Assembly: GCF_003865035.1 (NCBI RefSeq)
Contig: NZ_BHVZ01000012.1
Coordinates: 1-64,000 of the forward strand
Length of the DNA: 64,000 nt
Direction: 5' to 3'
From: Anaerotignum faecicola
GTDB taxonomy: Bacteria; Bacillota; Clostridia; Lachnospirales; Anaerotignaceae
The notes below the pieces were generated by a model that saw only the letters and a list, made by a program, of their open reading frames with translations, was not told where the DNA came from and did not search any database. Made by a program: the position numbers and the translations under genes. Positions 17,368-25,282 of this stretch are shown here, in pieces (position 1 is the first letter of the stretch; the number at the start of each line of letters is the position of its first letter).

Positions 17368-18279
17368 ATGTATTCTGCGGAGTTAAAAAAAATCGTAGAG
17401 GTATTTGAACTGGAAAGCGTTTTGCCGGAATTGAGTCTGGAGGGGCGTTCTGTTCTGCGTAGGGAAATTAACCGCCCTGCATTACAGCTGGCAGGCTTTT
17501 ATGAACGCTTTGACAGCGACCGCTTGCAGGTGATTGGGCGTGTGGAATACAGCTATCTGCTGAGTCTGAACGATGAGGACAGAAAAAATGCCATCCGCCA
17601 TTTATTTCAGTATCATATTCCCTGTCTGGTGGTTTGCAAGAATCTTGAGATTTTCCCCGAAATGGTGGAATACGGCAGAGAATACAGCATACCTATTTTT
17701 CGCACCGCGCAGAATACAACCGACTTTACGGCGGAGTTGATTTTCTGGCTGAGAGAGGAACTGGCAGACCGTGTGATGATGCACGGCGTTCTTGTGGATA
17801 TTTACGGCGAGGGCGTGCTGATTACAGGTGCAAGCGGCATCGGGAAAAGCGAAACGGCACTGGAGCTGATTAAAAGAGGACACCGCCTGATTGCGGATGA
17901 TGCAGTGGAAATCAAACGGATTGCCGACAGAAGGCTGATTGGCTCCTGTCCGGAGATTATCCGCTATCTGATTGAACTGCGCGGCATCGGGATTCTGAAT
18001 GTAAAGGAGCTGTTCGGTGTCGGCTCTGTAAAGGAGCAGAAAACGGTTGACCTTGTCATTAAGCTTGAGGTCTGGGATGGGAAGGCGGATTCCTATGACA
18101 GGTTGGGGCTGAATGAGGAATATATGGATATTCTGGGAAATAAGGTGCAGCTGAATACGATTCCTGTGCGCCCGGGCAGAAACGTGGCAATGATTTGTGA
18201 ATCGGCGGCAATGACAAACCGTCAGAAGAAGATGGGGAAAAATACCGCACAGGATTTTGCAAATCGAATCGGAAAATAA
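17368..18279 (+). CDS. hprK: HPr kinase/phosphorylase
   Basis: HprK/P phosphorylates a seryl residue of HPr-like proteins with ATP or pyrophosphate and removes it with phosphate; it is the sensor of carbon catabolite repression in Firmicutes. The 303-residue protein has an N-terminal regulatory domain (residues 1-130), the Walker A GASGIGKSETALEL near residue 154, the following DDAVEIKRI loop, the GIGILNVKELFGVGSV segment and the HprK signature IPVRPGRNVAMICESAAM. First gene of a run ending with a Crh-like target, so enzyme and substrate are probably coexpressed. Confidence 0.97.
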   Translation: MYSAELKKIVEVFELESVLPELSLEGRSVLRREINRPALQLAGFYERFDSDRLQVIGRVEYSYLLSLNDEDRKNAIRHLFQYHIPCLVVCKNLEIFPEMVEYGREYSIPIFRTAQNTTDFTAELIFWLREELADRVMMHGVLVDIYGEGVLITGASGIGKSETALELIKRGHRLIADDAVEIKRIADRRLIGSCPEIIRYLIELRGIGILNVKELFGVGSVKEQKTVDLVIKLEVWDGKADSYDRLGLNEEYMDILGNKVQLNTIPVRPGRNVAMICESAAMTNRQKKMGKNTAQDFANRIGK

Positions 18280-18291
18280 GAAGGTGAAACG

Positions 18292-19200
18292 ATGGAAAGA
18301 TTGAAACAGGAGCTTCTTGCCTGTCTGGGAGAGGAAGGGCTGAAGCTACATGAAATGATGAAGGAGCATACGACATTTCGTGTGGGCGGCGCGGCGGATT
18401 ATTTTATTCAGCCGAAAAGCGCAGAGGAACTGCGTGCTGCCTTTGAAATTTTGCATAGATATGAAATGCCCGTTCTGGTGATTGGCAACGGCAGCAATCT
18501 TCTGGTAAGGGATAAAGGCATCCGCGGCGCGGTGATTCAGATTTATAACCGTATGGCGGAGATTACGATAGAAGGGAATACAATTCATACCAAGGGCGGT
18601 GCACTGCTGAGTGCTGTTGCGGCAAGGGCTGCGGATAAGGGTCTGACCGGTCTGGAATTTGCAAGCGGGATTCCCGGCAGCATCGGCGGCGCAGTTGTGA
18701 TGAATGCAGGCGCGTATGGCGGCGAAATGAAGGATGTGCTAGCAAGTGTGGATGTGCTGACGCAGGATTTAGAAATCAAGACCATTCCTGCGGCGGAGCT
18801 GAATTTAGGCTACCGCTACAGCAGTATTCCTGAAAAGGGCTATATCGTTCTGGGGGCAACGCTGCAATTAAAAAAAGGCAACATCGCAGAAATCCGTGGA
18901 CGCATGGCAGAATTGGCAGAGCAGAGAAGGGCAAAGCAGCCCTTACAGTACCCCAGTGCAGGCAGCACCTTCAAGCGTCCTGAGGGGTATTTTGCAGGGA
19001 AGCTGGTGCAGGATGCAGGGCTAAAGGGCAAAACCATCGGTGGCGCACAGGTATCCGAAAAGCACTCCGGCTTTCTGATTAATATCGGCGGCGCAACGGC
19101 ACAGGATATTCTGGATTTGATTGCGTTCTGCCAGAAGGAAGTCAAGGATAAATTCGGTGTGACACTGGAAACGGAAGTGAAAATCGTCGGAGAAGAATAA
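18292..19200 (+). CDS. murB: UDP-N-acetylenolpyruvoylglucosamine reductase
   Basis: MurB is the FAD enzyme that reduces enolpyruvyl-UDP-GlcNAc to UDP-MurNAc in peptidoglycan synthesis. Motifs include HTTFRVGGAADYF, GNGSNLLVRDKGIRG, SIGGAVVMNAGAYGGEM, the catalytic serine in YPSAGSTFKRP, and SEKHSGFLIN. At 302 residues it is the short type II form. It lies 12 nt after hprK, a conserved Firmicute neighbourhood. Confidence 0.97.
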   Translation: MERLKQELLACLGEEGLKLHEMMKEHTTFRVGGAADYFIQPKSAEELRAAFEILHRYEMPVLVIGNGSNLLVRDKGIRGAVIQIYNRMAEITIEGNTIHTKGGALLSAVAARAADKGLTGLEFASGIPGSIGGAVVMNAGAYGGEMKDVLASVDVLTQDLEIKTIPAAELNLGYRYSSIPEKGYIVLGATLQLKKGNIAEIRGRMAELAEQRRAKQPLQYPSAGSTFKRPEGYFAGKLVQDAGLKGKTIGGAQVSEKHSGFLINIGGATAQDILDLIAFCQKEVKDKFGVTLETEVKIVGEE

Positions 19201-19229
19201 GGAGAGATGGGAAAGGTCGGTGAAGGAGT

Positions 19230-20102
19230 ATGCGGTTTGTAATTGTAACGGGGATGTCCGGCGCAGGGAAAACCTCTGTGCTGAAATTTCTGGAGGACAT
19301 CAATTTTTTCTGTGTAGATAATATTCCCCCTGCATTGCTGCCGAAGTTTGCGGAGCTTTGCTATGAGCAGGAGGGTGAAATCGAGCGCGTTGCCATGGGG
19401 ATTGATATTCGTGGCGGGAAGCTGTTTAATGACCTGTTTGAGGTACTGTCTGATTTGCAGCATAAGGGATATGAATATGAGATTTTATTCTTGGATGCCT
19501 CGGATGATGTGCTGATTAAACGCTATAAGGAAACCAGAAGAAGTCATCCTCTTTCCAAAAACGGCTCCATTCAAGAGGGAATTCAGAAGGAGCGCGAAAT
19601 ACTGAAGGATGTCAAGCGTAAGGCAACCTATATCATCGACACGAGCCAGATTTTGACCCGACAGCTCAAGGAGCAGATTAACCGTATTTTTGTAGAAAAT
19701 CAATCTTACGAAAATCTGATGATTACGGTGCAATCCTTTGGCTTTAAATACGGAATTCCTGCGGACAGTGATTTAGTATTCGATGTACGTTTTCTGCCCA
19801 ATCCCTTTTATATTCAGGAGCTGAAGGAAATGACGGGCAACGATGAGCCTGTCAGCAGCTATGTGATGAGCTTTGAGGAAAGCCGAACATTTCTGAAAAA
19901 GCTGGTGGATATGCTGGAATTTCTGATTCCGCACTATATTAAAGAGGGCAAAAATAGTCTTGTCATCAGCATCGGCTGCACGGGCGGCAAGCACCGCTCT
20001 GTTACCCTTACGAATGCCCTTTACAATGCCCTTGGAAAGGATGGACACACCCTCCTTCTCAAGCATAATGACATTGAAAAGGACAGCAGACACAAGAAAT
20101 AA
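19230..20102 (+). CDS. rapZ: RapZ/YvcJ family nucleotide-binding protein
   Basis: The P-loop protein called YvcJ in Bacillus, where it has GTPase activity and affects competence, and RapZ in enterobacteria, where it is an RNase adaptor. It starts [20 protein letters not shown] with the P-loop at residues 8-15; the C-terminal family motif is [13 protein letters not shown]. At 290 residues it is of normal length. GAAGGAG is only 1-2 nt from the ATG, so initiation may use GGAAAGG further upstream. YvcK, which usually follows in Bacilli, is absent; whiA is next. Confidence 0.94.
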   Translation: MRFVIVTGMSGAGKTSVLKFLEDINFFCVDNIPPALLPKFAELCYEQEGEIERVAMGIDIRGGKLFNDLFEVLSDLQHKGYEYEILFLDASDDVLIKRYKETRRSHPLSKNGSIQEGIQKEREILKDVKRKATYIIDTSQILTRQLKEQINRIFVENQSYENLMITVQSFGFKYGIPADSDLVFDVRFLPNPFYIQELKEMTGNDEPVSSYVMSFEESRTFLKKLVDMLEFLIPHYIKEGKNSLVISIGCTGGKHRSVTLTNALYNALGKDGHTLLLKHNDIEKDSRHKK

Positions 20103-20128
20103 GCAAAAAACAGAAAGGAGGGGCAAAT

Positions 20129-21079
20129 TTGTCATTTTCGTCTAAGGTTAAGGGTGAGTTGTCCCTTCATTTTGGAAATGGAAGACATTGTGAAATTGCG
20201 GAAATTGCAGCGTATGTTAATATCTATGGACAGATAGCCGTGTTTGGCGGAAATTTTTGTTTAAAAATCCAAACAGAGAATGATTACGCTGTGAAAAAAT
20301 GCTTTACATTATTGAGAAATACTTTTAATATGATAGCGGATGTATCTGTAAGAATCAGCGGGCAGAAGCGGCAGACTAAGGTGTATACCCTGCTTGTACG
20401 CGATGCAGCAGCCATCTTACAGGCAACCGGTATTTTAACAATAGAAAAGGAACAGAAGAAACTGAAAAAGCGGATTTATCCGCCTGTGGTCAGCAGCATC
20501 TGCTGTCGGCGGGCATATATTCGCGGCGCATTCATTTCTGTCGGCTCTGTAAATGATCCGGAAAAGAACTATCATCTGGAATTCGTTCTGGCGGATTTGT
20601 CTGCGGCGGAGCAGCTGCGGGAGTTAATCAATGCCTTCGGATTGGATGCCAAGGTGGTAGAGCGAAAAGAGCATTATATCGTCTATCTGAAAGAAGGTGA
20701 ACAGATTGTCGATTTGTTGAATATCATGGAGGCACCACTGGCGCTGATGGATTTGGAGAATGTCCGCATCGTCAAGGAAATGCGCAATGATATCAACAGA
20801 AAAGTCAACTGTGAAACGGCGAACCTGAATAAGGTGGTCGGAGCGGCTGTAAAGCAATTAGAGGATATCAATTATATTGAGGAAACCATCGGGCTTGCGC
20901 GTCTGCCGGAGCAGTTGGCAGAGGTGGCGAGGGTGCGATTGGAATATCCGGACAGAAGCTTGAAAGAGCTGGGTTCTTTCCTCATGACACCTGTCGGAAA
21001 GTCCGGTGTCAACCATAGACTGCGTAAAATCAGCAGCATTGCTGAGGCATTAAGAGAAGGGAAGGGTGGAATAGAATGA
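20129..21079 (+). CDS. whiA: WhiA family DNA-binding protein, TTG start
   Basis: WhiA, a sporulation regulator in Streptomyces and a protein affecting cell division and chromosome segregation in Bacillus. It combines an N-terminal LAGLIDADG-like fold (residues about 20-200, with CCRRAYIRGAFISVGSVNDP) and a C-terminal helix-turn-helix (SLKELGSFLMTPVGKSGVNH, RLRKI). The start is TTG (MSFSSKVKGEL) with AGAAAGGAGGGG upstream. Its stop overlaps the next ATG as ATGA, so the downstream Crh-like protein is translationally coupled. 316 residues. Confidence 0.95.
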   Translation: MSFSSKVKGELSLHFGNGRHCEIAEIAAYVNIYGQIAVFGGNFCLKIQTENDYAVKKCFTLLRNTFNMIADVSVRISGQKRQTKVYTLLVRDAAAILQATGILTIEKEQKKLKKRIYPPVVSSICCRRAYIRGAFISVGSVNDPEKNYHLEFVLADLSAAEQLRELINAFGLDAKVVERKEHYIVYLKEGEQIVDLLNIMEAPLALMDLENVRIVKEMRNDINRKVNCETANLNKVVGAAVKQLEDINYIEETIGLARLPEQLAEVARVRLEYPDRSLKELGSFLMTPVGKSGVNHRLRKISSIAEALREGKGGIE

Positions 21080-21318
21080 CACAGAAATCAATTACCATCA
21101 AGGCATCCTTGGATGCAAGACAGGCTGCGTATTTCGTGCAGACGGCCGGGAAATTTGAATCTGAAATTCAGGTTAGTGTGGATGAAAAAAGAATTAACGC
21201 AAAGAGCATTATGGGCACTATCGCGCTGAATATGCAGGAAGGGCAGACTGCCCTGATTACTGCGGACGGCAAGGACGAAGCAGCGGCAGTGGAAGAGCTG
21301 GCGGCAGTATTGGCATAA
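21076..21318 (+). CDS. Crh-like HPr paralogue lacking the phosphocarrier histidine
   Basis: An 80-residue HPr-fold protein. The site that carries the PTS histidine (HARPA in HPr, QARPA in Crh) reads SLDARQAAYFVQTAGKF, with aspartate at residue 13 in place of histidine. The HprK target segment is intact: INAKSIMGTIALNMQEG, with serine 44 matching Ser46 of HPr. It therefore cannot pass phosphate in the PTS at that site but could be serine-phosphorylated by HprK, as Crh is, and act with CcpA. Its place after whiA matches crh in Bacillus. Function is inferred; no CcpA gene is in the window. Confidence 0.88.
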   Translation: MTQKSITIKASLDARQAAYFVQTAGKFESEIQVSVDEKRINAKSIMGTIALNMQEGQTALITADGKDEAAAVEELAAVLA

Positions 21319-21354
21319 TTTTTTTATACAGAGCAGCAATCATTACATACAAAA

Positions 21355-21394
21355 AACCCTGTCGGAGAATCAACGGCAGGGTTGATTTCTTTCT
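21355..21394 (+). terminator. Probable terminator after the crh-like gene
   Basis: AACCCTG (21355-21361) pairs with CAGGGTT (21377-21383), followed by a broken T run. It overlaps the -35 of the queT promoter. Confidence 0.55.
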
Positions 21395-21410
21395 GCACCT
21401 GTGTTATACT
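21382..21410 (+). promoter_or_regulatory. Predicted promoter for queT
   Basis: TTGATT (21382-21387), 17-nt spacer, TATACT (21405-21410). It predicts a start near 21417 and a leader of about 110 nt. Confidence 0.6.
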
Positions 21411-21416
21411 GTCAAA

Positions 21417-21526
21417 GCAACTGAACAAACGAGATGTACCTGCTACGGATACCACCGAAAAGGACCACGAACGGACCATGGGTATCCCACCATCTCGGTA
21501 AATAAAAAACAGGAGGTCTTTTTTTA
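21417..21526 (+). promoter_or_regulatory. Structured 5' leader of queT, class not recognised
   Basis: The leader folds on paper into a nested structure: P1 CGAGATG (21430-21436) with CATCTCG (21491-21497), P2 GGATACC (21447-21453) with GGTATCC (21481-21487), and a short CCG/CGG inside. The Shine-Dalgarno AGGAGGT (21511-21517) lies just after P1. CCTG at 21439-21442 can pair with CAGG at 21510-21513, and either of two GGACC copies can pair with GGTCT at 21515-21519, which would hide the ribosome site. No T-run terminator is present, so translational control is more likely. It does not match preQ1-I, -II or -III as I recall them. A metabolite or preQ1 role is inference from the downstream transporter. 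Confidence 0.55.
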
Positions 21527-22012
21527 ATGAACAAAAACATTGTAAACACAAAATTTCTGGTTTCCACAGCGCTCATTGCGGCAATTTATGTTGTGATGAC
21601 ATTGGCGATTGCACCACTTAGCTTCGGAATGATTCAGATTCGTATTTCCGAGGTGCTGATGCTGATGGCATTTATCGACAAAAAGTATGCGCCCGGTCTG
21701 GTGCTTGGCTGTTTCATCGCGAACTGCTTCAGCCCCTTCGGCATGATGGACGTTGTATTCGGCACAGCCTGCACAGCGGCTTCTCTTGTGGGGATTACGA
21801 AATGCAGCAAAACACTGTTCGGCGCAAGCCTTTGGCCTGTGCTTTGCAATGCATTCATCGGCATTGAGCTGTATCTGTTCGGCAGTCCGCTTCTGCTGAG
21901 CATGGCAACGGTTGCGTTTGGGGAATTCCTTTCCGTTTCCGTTTTGGGTTATGTTCTGTTCCGTCAGGTTTTGAAAAACAGCACCTTGGTGGAACGCCTG
22001 AAAATCGCATAA
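21527..22012 (+). CDS. queT: QueT family queuosine-precursor transporter
   Basis: A 161-residue membrane protein with about five hydrophobic segments, matching QueT, an ECF-type substrate-binding (S) component thought to import queuosine precursors. Motifs are LIAAIYVVMTLAIAPLSFG, the IQIRISEVLMLMAF segment, LGCFIANCFSPFG and MMDVVFGTACTAAS. ECF energy-coupling genes are not in the window, so it would share a common module. AGGAGGT is 9 nt from the ATG. It is flanked by its own promoter and terminator, a single-gene unit. Confidence 0.88.
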   Translation: MNKNIVNTKFLVSTALIAAIYVVMTLAIAPLSFGMIQIRISEVLMLMAFIDKKYAPGLVLGCFIANCFSPFGMMDVVFGTACTAASLVGITKCSKTLFGASLWPVLCNAFIGIELYLFGSPLLLSMATVAFGEFLSVSVLGYVLFRQVLKNSTLVERLKIA

Positions 22013-22023
22013 AATCAAAAAAC

Positions 22024-22066
22024 AGGGACTTTTCCTGCTTTTGGGGCAGGGAGAGTCCTTATTTTT
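22024..22066 (+). terminator. Intrinsic terminator after queT
   Basis: AGGGACTTTTCCTGC pairs with GCAGGGAGAGTCCTT around a short loop, followed by ATTTTT. Confidence 0.75.
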
Positions 22067-22094
22067 CTGCTTTTATTTTTTTGAAAAAAAGCTC

Positions 22095-22122
22095 TTGACA
22101 AATAAAATCGGGGTGCTATAAT
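22095..22122 (+). promoter_or_regulatory. Predicted promoter of the trpXYZ operon
   Basis: Consensus TTGACA (22095-22100) and TATAAT (22117-22122) with a 16-nt spacer, directly upstream of the T-box leader. Confidence 0.75.
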
Positions 22123-22129
22123 CTAACTA

Positions 22130-22414
22130 ACCAAAGAGAGAAACCGATGATTAAGAGGAGTAGCCTTTCAAATCAGCTTTCAGAGAGTTGCGGATGGTGG
22201 AATCGCAACAGCGAGAGGATGGGTGAATGGACTTATGAGGGCGGTCGAAAGCGAAAGCGAGTAGTAACCGACGGGAAACGCACCCGTTACCAGAGCGTAA
22301 CTGTATGGCTGTACAGTGGAAAGAGCGGATGATTTTTTCATCAATTTGGGTGGTACCGCAGGAATATACAAGTCTTGTCCCATAGTAGATTACTATGTGA
22401 TAAGGCTTTTTTTA
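22130..22414 (+). promoter_or_regulatory. T-box leader with tryptophan (UGG) specifier
   Basis: The stem I elements (AGAGAGTTGCGGATGGTGGA and the paired GCAAC) and the conserved TGGGTGGTACCGC (22347-22359) identify a T-box. The specifier region reads GTGAA-TGG-ACTT, placing codon UGG at 22228-22230, so the sensor is uncharged tRNA-Trp. The terminator is AGTCTTGTC ... GATAAGGCT followed by seven T ending near 22413. Uncharged tRNA-Trp would favour the antiterminator and switch on the transporter. The 22013-22512 gap holds this, the promoter and the queT terminator, and no gene. Confidence 0.93.
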
Positions 22415-22512
22415 TTCGGCAAAATCGAGTACCTCGTTCGAGAAAACAGCTAAGACGAGATGAGACGAGACAGAAGGAAACAAAAAACAGTATGAGAAAA
22501 GGAGCGATTGGT

Positions 22513-23493
22513 ATGAAAAAGTTTATGGCAATGACAATGGCAATGGTGATGGCAGCAATGGCACTGACAGGCTGCGGCAGCAGCAATGCGGCAGATGATA
22601 AGGCAAGTGGAGATATTCCCGTTATCGGCATCAATCAGTATGGACAGCACGCATCTTTGGATAACTGTCGAGAGGGCTTTTTGCAGGGTCTGGAGGAAGC
22701 AGGTTTGAAGGAAGGCGTGGATTACAAGATTGAATATCAGAATGCAGGCTTTGATGACAACGCCGCAACACAGATTGCACAGAACTTCTCTGCAAAGAAT
22801 GTTGCGCTGATGTGTGCGATTGCAACACCATCCGCAACTGCTTGCTATGCGGCGGCAGAGGATAAGGATATCCCTGTTATCTTCACAGCAATTACCGACC
22901 CTGAGGAAGCAAAGCTGACCGGTGGCAACATCACAGGCACCAGCGACAAGCTTCCCATCGAAGGACAGCTTGAGCTGATTCGTAAGGTTCAGCCCGATGC
23001 AAAAACAATCGGGATTCTTTACACAACAAGCGAACCCAATTCCGTTTCCGCAGTAAAGGAATATCAGGAAAAGGCAGGAGAATACGGCTTCAAGATTGAA
23101 GCACTGGGCGTTATGACACAGGCAGAGGTGAATCAGGCAACAGATACGCTGATTTCGAAGGGTGTGGACTGCTTCACAAACCTGACAGACAATAACGTAG
23201 TCGGCGTTCTGCCTTCCATTCTGGAAAAAACAAATGAAGCAGGCATCCCTGTTTACGGCAGTGAAATCGAGCAGGTAAAGCTGGGCTGCGTAGCCTCCGC
23301 AGGGATTGAATACGTTGCACTGGGCAGACAGACAGGTATGATGGCAGCAAAGATTCTCAAGGGTGAGGCAAAAGCATCCGATATGCCCTACGAAACCATT
23401 TCCGAATTTGAAATTTATGTAAATCCCGATGCAATGGCTGCACTGAAGCTGAGTGCAGATGTGGAAAATGCGATTGATGTAACTGCGGAATAA
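22513..23493 (+). CDS. trpX: TrpX-type ABC transporter substrate-binding lipoprotein
   Basis: A 326-residue periplasmic-binding lipoprotein of the family annotated TrpX (ABC_sub_bind). The start at 22513 follows AAAAGGAG and gives a signal peptide with lipobox LTGC, cysteine at residue 21. The mature part begins IPVIGINQYGQHASLDNCRE and includes TAITDPEEAKL and VYGSEIEQVKLGCVASAGI. The upstream Trp T-box and the trpY-trpZ neighbours support tryptophan or a precursor as ligand; ligand identity is not shown by the sequence alone. Confidence 0.88.
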   Translation: MKKFMAMTMAMVMAAMALTGCGSSNAADDKASGDIPVIGINQYGQHASLDNCREGFLQGLEEAGLKEGVDYKIEYQNAGFDDNAATQIAQNFSAKNVALMCAIATPSATACYAAAEDKDIPVIFTAITDPEEAKLTGGNITGTSDKLPIEGQLELIRKVQPDAKTIGILYTTSEPNSVSAVKEYQEKAGEYGFKIEALGVMTQAEVNQATDTLISKGVDCFTNLTDNNVVGVLPSILEKTNEAGIPVYGSEIEQVKLGCVASAGIEYVALGRQTGMMAAKILKGEAKASDMPYETISEFEIYVNPDAMAALKLSADVENAIDVTAE

Positions 23494-23519
23494 GCGTCCG
23501 CATAGAAAGAGGTTCCTTT

Positions 23520-24404
23520 ATGTTTGATTTGATTATCAGCACGCTGACACAGGGCTTTATTTACGCCCTGTTGTCCTACGGCATTTATATTACATATAAA
23601 ATACTGGATTTTCCCGATTTGACGGTAGATGGCAGCTTTCCCCTCGGGGCGGCGATTACGGCAGTTCTTCTGGTAAAGGGGATGAACCCCTTTCTGGTGC
23701 TTGTAGCGGCGCTTCTGGTGGGCGCGGCAGCCGGACTGGTAACAGGTGTCATTCATGTGAAATTCGGTGTCAGAGACCTTCTGGCAGGTATCATCACTAT
23801 GACGGCGTTGTTCTCCATCAATTTGCAGATTGCAGGCTCCAATCTGGCGGTGGAACGTGCCATCGGCACGATTTATACCTCCGGTCCGATTATGGCTGTG
23901 ATGGGCAATTCTACCCTGATGATGCGTAAATTTGTAGTATCCCTGCTAGTAGCTGTGATTTTCAAATTCATTCTGGATTGGTATCTTAAGACAAAAAGCG
24001 GCATGCTCCTGCGTGCAGTTGGTGATAACAGCACACTGGTAACCACCCTTGCAAAGGATAAGGGCATTGTAAAGATTATCGGGCTGACGGTTGCAAATGC
24101 ACTCGTTGCCTTCTCCGGTGCGCTGGTCTGCATGGAGCAGAGAGCCTTCTCCAGTACCATGGGGACAGGGCAGATGGTTTTTGGTCTGGCGGCGGTTATC
24201 ATCGGCACAACCCTGTTCCGTAAGGTTAGCTTTGCGAAGGGCACTACGGCGGTTCTGGTCGGCAGTGTGTTCTATAAGGCTTGTATTCAGGTGGCAATCA
24301 GCTTGGGTCTTCCCGCAAATCTGATGAAGCTGGCAACGGCAGTGCTGTTCCTGATTATTTTGATTCTTGGTAATAAACAGAAGGGTGGTGCGGAGCATGC
24401 TTGA
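23520..24404 (+). CDS. trpY: TrpY-type ABC transporter permease
   Basis: A 294-residue inner-membrane permease of the branched-chain amino acid-type (BPD_transp_2) fold with about eight to nine hydrophobic segments. It begins MFDLIISTLTQGFIYALLSY and shows the family stretch ILDFPDLTVDGSFPLGAAIT and the coupling region NALVAFSGALVCMEQ. AGAGG precedes the ATG. The gene ends 8 nt inside trpZ, consistent with coupled translation. Confidence 0.88.
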   Translation: MFDLIISTLTQGFIYALLSYGIYITYKILDFPDLTVDGSFPLGAAITAVLLVKGMNPFLVLVAALLVGAAAGLVTGVIHVKFGVRDLLAGIITMTALFSINLQIAGSNLAVERAIGTIYTSGPIMAVMGNSTLMMRKFVVSLLVAVIFKFILDWYLKTKSGMLLRAVGDNSTLVTTLAKDKGIVKIIGLTVANALVAFSGALVCMEQRAFSSTMGTGQMVFGLAAVIIGTTLFRKVSFAKGTTAVLVGSVFYKACIQVAISLGLPANLMKLATAVLFLIILILGNKQKGGAEHA

Positions 24405-25170
24405 ATTGAAGCATATCAAAAAAATCTATAATCCCGGCACCATTTCCGAAACACTGCTGTTTGAGGATTTTAATTTGACTGTGCCCGACGGCGAATTTGT
24501 TTCGATTGTCGGCAGTAATGGATCGGGCAAAACCTCCATGCTGAATATCATCTGCGGCAGCATCCCCATTCAGAAAGGAGAGGTGCTGATTGGCGGCAAG
24601 GATATTGCAAAAATGAAGGATTTTCAGAGATATCGCACCATTGGGCGTGTCTATCAGGACCCTTCGGCAGGCACCTGTCCAAATCTGACAATGCTTGAGA
24701 ATATGTCTCTGGCGGATAATAAGGGCAAGCCCTTCGGTCTGGGCAGGGGTGTGAATAAGGCAAGAGAAAATTTCTATAAGGAACAGCTTTCCATTCTGGG
24801 GTTGGGTCTGGAAAATAAAATGAATGTCAAGCTGGGGGCGCTTTCCGGCGGACAAAGACAGGCGGCAACGCTGATTATGGCAACGCTGACTCCGATTGAA
24901 TTTCTGATTCTGGATGAACACACCGCTGCACTTGACCCCAAAACGGCGGATATCATCATGGAATTGACGAATAAGGTGGTGCAGGAAAAGCACTTGACGG
25001 CAATGATGGTAACGCATAACCTGCGCTATGCGGTGGAATACGGCAGTCGTCTGATTATGATGGATAAGGGCCATATCGTGCTGGATAAGGCAGGAGAAGA
25101 AAAGGTCAATACAAAGGTGGATGATATTCTGGATATCTTCACGAAAATCAGTATCGAATGTGGAAACTGA
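24397..25170 (+). CDS. trpZ: TrpZ-type ABC transporter ATP-binding protein
   Basis: ATPase of the TrpXYZ transporter, 257 residues. Start at 24397 (MLELKHIKKIYNPGTISET) overlapping trpY. Walker A is GSNGSGKTS near residue 40, the signature is LSGGQRQA, Walker B is EFLILDEHTAALDP, and the switch histidine is in VTHNLRYAVEYG. A strong terminator follows, ending a three-gene operon. Confidence 0.93.
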   Translation: MLELKHIKKIYNPGTISETLLFEDFNLTVPDGEFVSIVGSNGSGKTSMLNIICGSIPIQKGEVLIGGKDIAKMKDFQRYRTIGRVYQDPSAGTCPNLTMLENMSLADNKGKPFGLGRGVNKARENFYKEQLSILGLGLENKMNVKLGALSGGQRQAATLIMATLTPIEFLILDEHTAALDPKTADIIMELTNKVVQEKHLTAMMVTHNLRYAVEYGSRLIMMDKGHIVLDKAGEEKVNTKVDDILDIFTKISIECGN

Positions 25171-25187
25171 CTGGGAGCTGCATATAC

Positions 25188-25219
25188 AATCCTCGGATAA
25201 TTTCGTCCGAGGATTTTTT
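25188..25219 (+). terminator. Intrinsic terminator after trpZ
   Basis: Perfect 10-bp stem, AATCCTCGGA with TCCGAGGATT, then TTTTTT. Confidence 0.92.
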
Positions 25220-25282
25220 CTGTGCTTTTCACAGGAATCCGTTTATGGTATACTCAGAGAAAATGCAAAAGATAGAAGGTTG

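Noticed and set aside
21417..21526. Assignment of the queT leader to preQ1-I, preQ1-II or preQ1-III
   Set aside because: The conserved strings I recall for those classes are absent, so I leave the class open.
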